The notes under the pieces were generated by a model. That model saw only the letters and a list, made by a program, of their open reading frames with translations. It was not told the origin of the DNA and made no database searches. The position numbers and the translations under genes are program-made. Below are positions 17,754 to 25,372 of a stretch of 64,000 nt of DNA, piece after piece (the first letter of the stretch is position 1; each line of letters begins with the position of its first letter). The DNA is taken from positions 594,290-658,289 of the forward strand of contig NZ_JACA01000001.1 in NCBI RefSeq assembly GCF_000520995.1, given 5' to 3'. The stretch is from Aquimarina macrocephali JAMB N27 (GTDB lineage: Bacteria; Bacteroidota; Bacteroidia; Flavobacteriales; Flavobacteriaceae).

Positions 17754-20639
17754 CTAAAATCTTACATAGACATTGAGATAGTAGGAAGTACCAAACCCGT
17801 AAAAATATTTTGATCCAAAAACGGGAGTATCACGTTGTGATTCTTCTAAAGCCAATCTGTAATTCGCACTCCTAGCCTGCTCAAATCCTCCTGTTCTATA
17901 TTCTTGATCAAGAATATTATTTATAGAGGCAAAAAAACCAATGTAGTACTTCTTGATTCTCCAGGATTTTCCACCAATAGCATTTACAAGAAAATAATCC
18001 TTAAACTGCTCCTGTTGTAAAAGATGCTTTGCAATATTTTCGTCATAATCATTAAAAGGTAATCCATCAGTATCTTGATAAAAATTCGTGGTTCTTGCAA
18101 AAGGACTTATATTGATATACGCATTAGAAAAATAATTTGTAGTAGCCCCAAACCACCAAAAATCTGGGTCACGATATTCAAAACCTAATTGCCCTGCGCG
18201 TTGAGGTCCTCCTGAAATGTGATACCCCTCTAATGCTGATTTTCCGAAACTTCGTACCCCTTGAATGTCTGAAAATGCTTCACTAGTACTAGTTAAGACT
18301 AAGTCTGGATCATTATCATATACAAAGCTACCAACAGCAGCAGCTCCTTTAATCTTGATAGTCGGGGTAATTTGATATTCAATTCCAAATTCTCCACCAA
18401 TGTATCGTTTATCAATATTGGTAAGTATTTCCTGAACAAACCCTACATCTGATCCTGAGATAGCTTCGGTAAAAAAGAAAGAAATATTGGTAGCATCCAT
18501 AACCTTGGTGTAATACCCTGTTAATCTTGCTTTTATTTTTGAAGAACGAAGTATATAACTACCATCTACAGATTGAATTTTTTCACTTTCCTGAGATTCA
18601 CCTAATAATTCTGCTACAGTACTATTATTCTGTCTTGCATTTGCAAAAGTATTACGAATTGTAGGTGCTTTATTGAAATAAGCGCCTTGTATTTTTATAA
18701 AATGATGTCCATTGACAGTAAGAGTAGTTCCTGCCTTTATTCCATAATTTATAAAGTTCAAAGCTTCGCTTTTTCCATAAGAAGCATTCCCTGGAAAGTA
18801 TCCATTTTCAAACAAACCATTTCTTTGATAGGAGGTTTGTGAAAATGTTCCTCCCAAAAAGAAGTTAACTCTTTTCAACTTAAATTGCCCTTGAAGAAAT
18901 CCCTTAATTGCAGAGGCCTCAATCTCATAGTTATAATCATACCGATCTCCTACTCCTACAATACGGTTAGGGTTACGTAAATCACTCTGTGCTCTATTGG
19001 ATAATTCAGAAGGAGTTAATTCTATCGAAGATAAAGCAAATACGTCAATATCCAGAAAACCAGTACCACCCAAAAGATCGGTTACCTCAGCAAAATTTTG
19101 GCTCTTTAAATTCTTGTACCCGATTGCTGCATTTAATGTAATGTGTTGATTGAGCTGACTATTTAGTATCATATTACCACTCAACTGGGTATCATCTGTT
19201 CTATCCTCGTATAAAATATATGTTGAATTATTACCTTTTTGCGCATTTTGTTGATTGGTTTGTAACAAATCAGCCCAGTTTAATTGTCCATTGTTGATAA
19301 GACTTTGTTGCGCCAAAAATGCATTTTGATACTCCAGAGGAGTTGGGTCAGGATTTTCTAAAAAAGAACTTGGCATATTATCCGGGTGCACAGGATTGGT
19401 GTCTGCACTTCTGCCTCCTCCAATATAGGTTTGTTGCCCGTTTGGACCTATTATTAAATCACTGCCTCCATTATCTATTCTACTATTTGCAATTTTACCG
19501 GTCTGAAATGCTATATTCGTCTGTAAACGAGTTTTTTTTGATATATTCCAATAATGATTTATCATAAAGACTGGCTCCTCTATTTTCCGCTCTCTGGAGT
19601 TCCTTATTTTTCCGTCTAGATACCCCCAGTTAGGGTTATATTTATTTCCTTTAAGATTAAATACTTCATCGGTAATCGCTGTAGACCTCCCTCTACGATT
19701 TGGAGTATAAAAACCTGTTAGGTTTAGACTGTGTTTTCTCCCTAATTTCTTTTCAATCGAAATAAAAAATGAATTTGAATCATATAAGGTTCCCTCAACA
19801 AAGCCTTCTTTTCCATATCTTCTAGCTAAGGATACAGAGAATGCCCATCCTCTTGCGGTAATCCCAGAATTATACGTTCCTATTACTCTCCCTTGATAAC
19901 TACGGTTAGAAATGGCATAAGATATTTTGCCTCCTTTTCTGTATTTAGAAGCCCTCATAATGATGTTAGAAGTTCCTAAAAGATTTCCAAATGTATAGTC
20001 GTTTTCTGAGATCCCTAGTGAAAATTCCTGATTGCGTTGCACATCATTTAACCCTCCCCAATTGCTCCATTGTGGTCTTCCATTAGAAAATTTGTTCATT
20101 TCAACTCCATTGATCAGAACTTTTCCATTTTCATTTCCTAAACCTCTTGGGCGAAAAAAAGTTGAGCTAAAATCAAATGCTGCAGCAGTAAGAAATACAT
20201 CTCGGGTAGATTGAAGTAATCCTGAAACACTAAAGGAAACATCATTATCTTCATCTAATTCATGATCAGAAAGGCTAATCGTACCTATATATTGTTCTGT
20301 ATTAAAATCAAACTGTAAGTCTATTTTTTTAAGATCCAGGACATCCCCTTCATTAATTACAATAGGAAAACGTTTAGTTATATATCCTTGTTTCGATAGT
20401 ATAAGTACTTGCTCCCCTATAGGAAGCATAGTATTTCTAAAATCAAATTCGCCAAACGAATTAGTGAATACAGTAACCTTTGTTTCTTTAATAGATGCTG
20501 TAACCTTTTCAAGATTTACACCAGAAATAGCATCGATAACTTTTCCTTTTAGCCCGGTTTGTTGAGCGTGTATGCCCACAATACTACAAAAGAACACTAG
20601 CAAAATAATATATTTTGAATCAAAAAGAGTATGGCTCAT
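17754..20639 (-). CDS. TonB-dependent outer-membrane receptor with carboxypeptidase-like N-terminal domain
   Basis: The 961-residue protein has a leader ending in IHAQ, then a CarboxypepD_reg-like domain (GLKGKVIDAISGVNLEKVTA at about 29-48, GEFDFR), a plug region (VSGLLQSTRDVFLTAAAF; FRPRGLGNENGKVLINGVEM) and a long 22-strand-type beta barrel ending YYLNVYVRF with a terminal aromatic. The plug is somewhat unusual for a SusC protein, and I see no clear TonB box. It is the first gene of an operon with the DUF5689 lipoprotein and is divergent from a secreted EEP nuclease. Expected role: energised uptake across the outer membrane; substrate not shown. Confidence 0.88.
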   Translation of the reverse strand: MSHTLFDSKYIILLVFFCSIVGIHAQQTGLKGKVIDAISGVNLEKVTASIKETKVTVFTNSFGEFDFRNTMLPIGEQVLILSKQGYITKRFPIVINEGDVLDLKKIDLQFDFNTEQYIGTISLSDHELDEDNDVSFSVSGLLQSTRDVFLTAAAFDFSSTFFRPRGLGNENGKVLINGVEMNKFSNGRPQWSNWGGLNDVQRNQEFSLGISENDYTFGNLLGTSNIIMRASKYRKGGKISYAISNRSYQGRVIGTYNSGITARGWAFSVSLARRYGKEGFVEGTLYDSNSFFISIEKKLGRKHSLNLTGFYTPNRRGRSTAITDEVFNLKGNKYNPNWGYLDGKIRNSRERKIEEPVFMINHYWNISKKTRLQTNIAFQTGKIANSRIDNGGSDLIIGPNGQQTYIGGGRSADTNPVHPDNMPSSFLENPDPTPLEYQNAFLAQQSLINNGQLNWADLLQTNQQNAQKGNNSTYILYEDRTDDTQLSGNMILNSQLNQHITLNAAIGYKNLKSQNFAEVTDLLGGTGFLDIDVFALSSIELTPSELSNRAQSDLRNPNRIVGVGDRYDYNYEIEASAIKGFLQGQFKLKRVNFFLGGTFSQTSYQRNGLFENGYFPGNASYGKSEALNFINYGIKAGTTLTVNGHHFIKIQGAYFNKAPTIRNTFANARQNNSTVAELLGESQESEKIQSVDGSYILRSSKIKARLTGYYTKVMDATNISFFFTEAISGSDVGFVQEILTNIDKRYIGGEFGIEYQITPTIKIKGAAAVGSFVYDNDPDLVLTSTSEAFSDIQGVRSFGKSALEGYHISGGPQRAGQLGFEYRDPDFWWFGATTNYFSNAYINISPFARTTNFYQDTDGLPFNDYDENIAKHLLQQEQFKDYFLVNAIGGKSWRIKKYYIGFFASINNILDQEYRTGGFEQARSANYRLALEESQRDTPVFGSKYFYGFGTSYYLNVYVRF

Positions 20640-20715
20640 AGTGTGTGATATATAGGGTTGAATAACTCAAAATACTCCCGAGTTATATGTTAATAATGAG
20701 CAAGTATAAAATATC

Positions 20716-20738
20716 CCAGTTTCATTTTTCGAAACTGG
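20716..20738. promoter_or_regulatory. Inverted repeat in the divergent TonB/nuclease promoter region
   Basis: CCAGTTTC (20716-20723) and GAAACTGG (20731-20738) form an 8-bp perfect inverted repeat with a 7-base spacer. It lies about 80 bases upstream of the TonB-receptor start and 115 bases upstream of the nuclease start. It could be an operator for both units or an RNA hairpin. Confidence 0.4.
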
Positions 20739-20810
20739 AAAAACCAATATTTGTCTCGAAGTAGGTGCCAAGATCCTGATTTTGATATCTGTCTAAAAGA
20801 TTAACCCTAA

Positions 20811-20852
20811 ACCTCACATTGTGCTGAACTGGATTCAGTATCTCTGTGAGGT
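20811..20852 (+). promoter_or_regulatory. Nested hairpin abutting the nuclease start codon
   Basis: The outer arms ACCTCACA (20811-20818) and TGTGAGGT (20845-20852) are exact inverted repeats. Inside them CTGAA and TTCAG form a second stem. The outer arm ends at the base before the ATG at 20853, so a folded leader would cover the ribosome entry site. If the Met at 20871 is the true start, the hairpin is 18 bases upstream instead. Confidence 0.45.
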
Positions 20853-21920
20853 ATGATAAAAAGCAAGCTTATGTTTTTGAAAAGTATCTGCGTAACACTC
20901 ATTTTATTAACCACTTCCTTTGTTTTTGCACAAGAAACAAAGGAGTATAAAATCCATACCATTGCATTTTACAATCTTGAAAATCTCTTTGACCCCGAAG
21001 ATGATCCTATAACTTTTGATGATGACAGAACTCCTAAAGGAAAGGACCATTGGACCTATAAAATGTATACTCATAAGGTGAAAAATATGGCCAGAACAAT
21101 CTCTGAAATTGGCGAAGACCTAACTGCCAACTCTCCTGCTATTTTGGGAGTTGCAGAAATAGAAAATAGAAAAGTGCTCGAAGATCTTGTCAATGATCCA
21201 AATCTTAGGCCAAAGGACTATGGAATTGTTCATTTTGATTCTCCGGATCGAAGAGGGATAGATGTGGCTTTACTCTATCAAAATGCTCTGTTTAAGGTGA
21301 AAACCTACAATAAACATAAGTTGGTAATTTATGACAGAAATACTGCTAAGCGAGTGTTTACAAGAGATCAATTACTGGTAAGTGGTTATCTGGATGGAGA
21401 TTTACTACATATAATTGTAAATCATTGGCCATCTAGAAGAGGTGGAGAAGCTAGGAGTCGATATAAAAGAGAAAAAGCAGCAGCACTAAACAAAAAGATA
21501 ATGGATTCTATATTTGCTGTTGATCCATATGCAAAAATTATCACGATGGGTGACCTTAATGACAATCCTAATGACTCTAGTGTAAAAAAAATACTGGTTG
21601 CAAAACAGTATAGAAAAAATATTAAAATTAAAGGGCTTTACAATCCTATGGCAAAATTGGCTAAAAAAGGTTTGGGTTCCCTTGCTTGGAGAGATCAATG
21701 GAGCCTGTTTGATCAAATTATTATTTCTAAAAACTTTTTAGACACGGATTATTCTTCTTATCGGTATTATAAAGCTGGAGTATTTAATCCAGAATATTTG
21801 ATTACACCAACAGGTAAGTATAAAGGGTATCCTTTTCGTAGCTATACTAATGGTGCATATACAGGAGGATACAGTGATCATTTTCCTGTGTATATATATC
21901 TTATTAAACAAAAAAAGTGA
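20853..21920 (+). CDS. Exported endonuclease/exonuclease/phosphatase family protein
   Basis: The 355-residue EEP protein is a paralogue of the one at 1543 but carries a signal peptide (hydrophobic core, cleavage after FVFAQ). Catalytic motifs are all present: YNLENLFD after the leader, GVAEIENRK, NHWPSRRGG from about 189, GDLNDNP near 233, and SDHFPVY near 341. The start may be the ATG at 20853 or the one at 20871 (MFLKSI); both keep the leader. It is transcribed divergently from the TonB receptor/DUF5689 operon and is preceded by an unusual hairpin. A periplasmic or surface nuclease feeding the receptor is a reasonable inference; activity on DNA, RNA or other phosphodiesters is not decided by the sequence. 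Confidence 0.88.
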   Translation: MIKSKLMFLKSICVTLILLTTSFVFAQETKEYKIHTIAFYNLENLFDPEDDPITFDDDRTPKGKDHWTYKMYTHKVKNMARTISEIGEDLTANSPAILGVAEIENRKVLEDLVNDPNLRPKDYGIVHFDSPDRRGIDVALLYQNALFKVKTYNKHKLVIYDRNTAKRVFTRDQLLVSGYLDGDLLHIIVNHWPSRRGGEARSRYKREKAAALNKKIMDSIFAVDPYAKIITMGDLNDNPNDSSVKKILVAKQYRKNIKIKGLYNPMAKLAKKGLGSLAWRDQWSLFDQIIISKNFLDTDYSSYRYYKAGVFNPEYLITPTGKYKGYPFRSYTNGAYTGGYSDHFPVYIYLIKQKK

Positions 21921-21940
21921 TCAAAAATGATCACTTTTTT
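21911..21940. terminator. Terminator overlapping the nuclease stop codon
   Basis: AAAAAAGTGATCA (21911-21923) pairs perfectly with TGATCACTTTTTT (21928-21940) around an AAAA loop. The TGA stop (21918-21920) is inside the left arm. It also lies downstream of the convergent gene ending at 21969. Confidence 0.8.
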
Positions 21941-21968
21941 ATTTATTTTTTATAAAGATATTATCTGA

Positions 21969-22400
21969 TTATTGACAATCAGAAAGTTCTACATATTTTT
22001 CAAAAGGAACACCTGTGTCTCGAGGAGTTAATACTCCTTGATGAAATTCTTGTATAAAAGCATTTCCGTTTTCTCCTCTGCATACCCGCAGAGTAATATT
22101 GTTATTAGTACAATTCAGACAAGTTTGCCCTCCAAACTTACAATCTCCTAATATTTTTAATTGCTCTTCATAAACTTTAATTGTTTCATCATCAGCAGCG
22201 CAGCCATTATTTAAAACTGTTTCTATTGCTGTTTTATATGCAGTACAAGCTTCTGTAGAACCAATGTTTTGACTATATACTACGGCAGCTTCTGATAAGT
22301 CTACATTAGCTTTAACACAATCTACATCTTCATCATCGCTTCCACATGCTGTAAATCCCAGGGCAAGGATACAGGCAACGACATACACAAGTTTTTTCAT
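21969..22400 (-). CDS. Small Cys-rich lipoprotein
   Basis: The 143-residue product has a leader ending ALGFTAC and an acidic DDEDVDC start to the mature part. Several further Cys (ACTAY, NGCA, GDCKFG, QTCLNC, RVCRG, LSDC) could form disulfides. The middle is helical and the end is beta-rich. I do not recognise the family; similar small lipoproteins are frequent in flavobacteria. It is convergent with the nuclease at 20853 and shares its terminator. Confidence 0.65.
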   Translation of the reverse strand: MKKLVYVVACILALGFTACGSDDEDVDCVKANVDLSEAAVVYSQNIGSTEACTAYKTAIETVLNNGCAADDETIKVYEEQLKILGDCKFGGQTCLNCTNNNITLRVCRGENGNAFIQEFHQGVLTPRDTGVPFEKYVELSDCQ

Positions 22401-22543
22401 TTTAATTCTTGATTTTTAGGTTAAGTTAAACTCAAAAGTAAGAAAATTAAACTGGACTAGGTAATATCGCTATATAATCCCATAGTTTCATCATCTATAA
22501 AATTGGTTGTAACAAGTAACTATCTTATATAGAATATGGTAAT

Positions 22544-24379
22544 TTATTTTACTTCTTCGATATCAATGGGCTTACCAATATAGGCTAAAAAACTACCTTC
22601 TTCTACCTGCTCTATTTCTTTACTAAATGATGATATAATTCTAATGTCTTTATTGGTATCTTTTATAAACAGAGGGATAATGTCTTTATCATCTTTAGTC
22701 ATATCAATCAACGTTTTATATTGTTTTTTATCCTTAATCTTTATTTCTTGAATTCCAGGATATTTTTCGGCAAGTTCAATAAGTTTATAGTAGTCATCGG
22801 TATGAGAAAATAGGCCTTCCTGAGGGTTATTTTTGGGGTCTTCCATTTCTTCAGAAGTAATTAATCTAAAAGCCCCATATTCTCCAAATTGATCTTTAAA
22901 CTTATTAATTGCATATTTATTTATATCACTATTGCCCGTAAGTGCCATTAGGTATCCCATATCATTTAACTCAATATTGTCGTTGAGCTGATCACTATAA
23001 ATATTACCTTCTATCGCTTCTAATCCCAGATCCTTGGCTTTATTAATGTTGTCTCTATTGCTGTCTACCAAAACCACATGTCGATTGTTGTTTTTGATAT
23101 ATACTGCAATCAATCTGGAAACTTTGGAGGCGCCTATAATTAAAATACCTTCAGATTTTTTGAGAAATACTCCAACTAATTTGGCAAAAATACGTGCTGT
23201 AGTAGCATTAAGTAAAACAGTACCTAATACAATCATAAACACAAGAGGTGTAATATACTCTGCTCCCGGAACTCCTTCTTTATATAGTTTTAATCCGAAT
23301 AATGATGCAATACCAGCTGCTACAATACCTCGAGGCCCCACCCAACTAATAAAAAGCTTTTCGTTAGTTTTGAGTCCTGAGTTTAAAGAGCTTAGAAATA
23401 CACCTATAGGCCTTACTATAAAAACGACAATAATAAAAAGTAAAGCAGCTTGCCAATTATAGATTAGTTGTAAATCTTCGATATTGATATTTGCTGCCAG
23501 AAGAATAAATAATATTGAGATCAGAAGTACACTTAGAGATTCTTTAAAGTATAAAATTTCATCAATGTGAGGAAGGTTTATATTTCCTAATACCATACCC
23601 ATAACCACTACAGAAAGTAACCCAGACTCGTGAGCAAAAGCATCAGATAACACAAAAACACCTAATACCAATGCAAGAGTTACTACATTAAGCAAGTAAT
23701 GAGGGATAATTTTTTTCTTAAGAGAAAATGCCAAAGCATGAGCAAACGTAAAGCCAAACGTAAAGCCTACTAGTATAATTTTACCAAATTCGATCAAAGC
23801 TGTAAATGTAAATTCTTCGCCACCGCCTACTCTAATAAATTCAAATACCAAAACAGCAACCAAGGCTCCAATTGGATCAATTAAAATACCTTCCCATTTT
23901 AATACTGCAGACACGTCCTTTTTAAGAGGAATATTTCTAAGAATCGGAGTTATTACTGTAGGACCAGTTACAATAATTAATGAAGAAAATAAGAAAGAAA
24001 TAGGCCAACTTAAACCAAAAATGTAGTGTGCTGCTAATCCTGCACCAAAAAAAGTAACAATAACGGCAATTGTGATTAATTTTATAATCACAGGACCAAC
24101 ATTAAGAATTTCGCTTCTTCTTAGAGTAAGACCACCTTCGAAAAGAATAATGCTTATGGCTAAAGAAACAAAATAGAATAAGCTCTCACCAGGAAAAAGA
24201 CCTTCTTTCCCGTTCCAGATAGGTTGTATCAATTTAGTGCCATCACTAGTAAATAAAGTAGCAAAAGGACCAACCAAAAGCCCAATTAAAATTAATGGTA
24301 AAATTGCGGGTATTTTAAATTTCCATGCTACCCATTGGGCTAAGATCCCCAATATAATTATTCCTGCCAGTTCTAACAT
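22544..24379 (-). CDS. Cation:proton antiporter (CPA1/NhaP-like) with C-terminal TrkA-N domain
   Basis: The 611-residue protein has 12-13 membrane segments over residues 1-395 of the Na+/H+ exchanger type (SIILFEGGLTL, VTGPTVITPILRNIP, ISWVGPRGIVAAG, the last two containing conserved exchanger positions). A Rossmann TrkA-N/RCK domain follows at about 408-520 (GILIIGASKVSRLIA, VLVDSNRDNI). The C-terminal 90 residues look TrkA-C-like. Family role: Na+ or K+ exchange for protons, gated by nucleotide through the RCK domain. It is divergent from a universal stress protein and SulP transporter, suggesting joint ion or pH homeostasis. Confidence 0.9.
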   Translation of the reverse strand: MLELAGIIILGILAQWVAWKFKIPAILPLILIGLLVGPFATLFTSDGTKLIQPIWNGKEGLFPGESLFYFVSLAISIILFEGGLTLRRSEILNVGPVIIKLITIAVIVTFFGAGLAAHYIFGLSWPISFLFSSLIIVTGPTVITPILRNIPLKKDVSAVLKWEGILIDPIGALVAVLVFEFIRVGGGEEFTFTALIEFGKIILVGFTFGFTFAHALAFSLKKKIIPHYLLNVVTLALVLGVFVLSDAFAHESGLLSVVVMGMVLGNINLPHIDEILYFKESLSVLLISILFILLAANINIEDLQLIYNWQAALLFIIVVFIVRPIGVFLSSLNSGLKTNEKLFISWVGPRGIVAAGIASLFGLKLYKEGVPGAEYITPLVFMIVLGTVLLNATTARIFAKLVGVFLKKSEGILIIGASKVSRLIAVYIKNNNRHVVLVDSNRDNINKAKDLGLEAIEGNIYSDQLNDNIELNDMGYLMALTGNSDINKYAINKFKDQFGEYGAFRLITSEEMEDPKNNPQEGLFSHTDDYYKLIELAEKYPGIQEIKIKDKKQYKTLIDMTKDDKDIIPLFIKDTNKDIRIISSFSKEIEQVEEGSFLAYIGKPIDIEEVK

Positions 24380-24511
24380 GTTTTGTTCTTAAATCAGATT
24401 AATGTGAGAAAGATCGGGATTTTTTTAAAAATAACAGAAATAAGTGCTATTTTCTGATTTTAAAAAATTAAGTTTATATTTTGCCACTTATAATTATTAC
24501 AAAATAAATCT

Positions 24512-25372
24512 TTGAACGAATTACCTAATCATAAATTTAATACTATCCTTATTGGGGTAGCCTTTTCTCCTAACCTAAAAAACAATATTTTTGAGGCCAT
24601 GCGAATGGTTGATTTTTTTGATTCTAAAATGATCATTGTTCATGTAGGTGAGAAAACTAAAAAGAAAGAAGATAACATAAAAGAACTCATTTCTGGATTT
24701 TCTGACGATGATGATGAAAAAGTGAGTGTTATTTGGAAACAAGGTGATCCCGTTACTATTATTATCGAGACTGCCAGAGAAAATAATGCTGATCTAATTA
24801 TGCTTGGTGCTATCCCCAGAGAAGACTTTCTTAAGTTTTATATTGGGTCAATTGCACGAAAAATTACCAGAAATGCACATTGTTCTGTTTTGTTGTTAAT
24901 AAAGCCATCAGAAGATTTAAGACCCTGTAATCATATTGTGGTAAATGGTCTTAAAGATGAGAAAACCAGACAAACAATTCTTGATTCATTTGAAGTAGCC
25001 CAGAATCTTGGTGCACAAAAACTCACTATTGTAGAAGAAATTTCTCGTCAAGAGGTTAAGGTTGTTGTAGAAGACGATCGATCTTTGCTTAAGGACACAT
25101 TAATAAAAGAACAATTAACTAAAAAAGAAGATCTTAGGGTACAACATATCTTAAATGATGTTCCGGAAGATCTTAAGACCGGTATTTTAATAAAAACACA
25201 GTCTATTTTTGGAAAAAGAGGATATTCTATTGGTCATTATGCAAAAGTAGTAGCGGCAGATCTTCTTATTATGAATGCCCCAAAAAGAACTACGTTTTTA
25301 GATCGTATTTTTCTTCATGATCTTGAGCATATTTTATCAGAATTACCCACAGATGTTTTAATTATGAGATAA
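24512..25372 (+). CDS. Tandem universal stress protein (UspA family)
   Basis: The 286-residue protein has two Usp-like halves. The first (about 10-135) contains NTILIGVAFSP and the ATP-loop type segment LGAIPREDF...YIGSIARKI. The second (about 145-286) is more diverged but ends in the typical strand DVLIM. The start is TTG at 24512: the frame is closed 18-21 bases upstream and the next ATG would delete the first conserved strand. Its stop is immediately followed by the ATG of the SulP transporter, so the two are cotranscribed, and it faces the antiporter across 132 bases. Inference: nucleotide-sensing partner of one or both transporters. Confidence 0.85.
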   Translation: MNELPNHKFNTILIGVAFSPNLKNNIFEAMRMVDFFDSKMIIVHVGEKTKKKEDNIKELISGFSDDDDEKVSVIWKQGDPVTIIIETARENNADLIMLGAIPREDFLKFYIGSIARKITRNAHCSVLLLIKPSEDLRPCNHIVVNGLKDEKTRQTILDSFEVAQNLGAQKLTIVEEISRQEVKVVVEDDRSLLKDTLIKEQLTKKEDLRVQHILNDVPEDLKTGILIKTQSIFGKRGYSIGHYAKVVAADLLIMNAPKRTTFLDRIFLHDLEHILSELPTDVLIMR

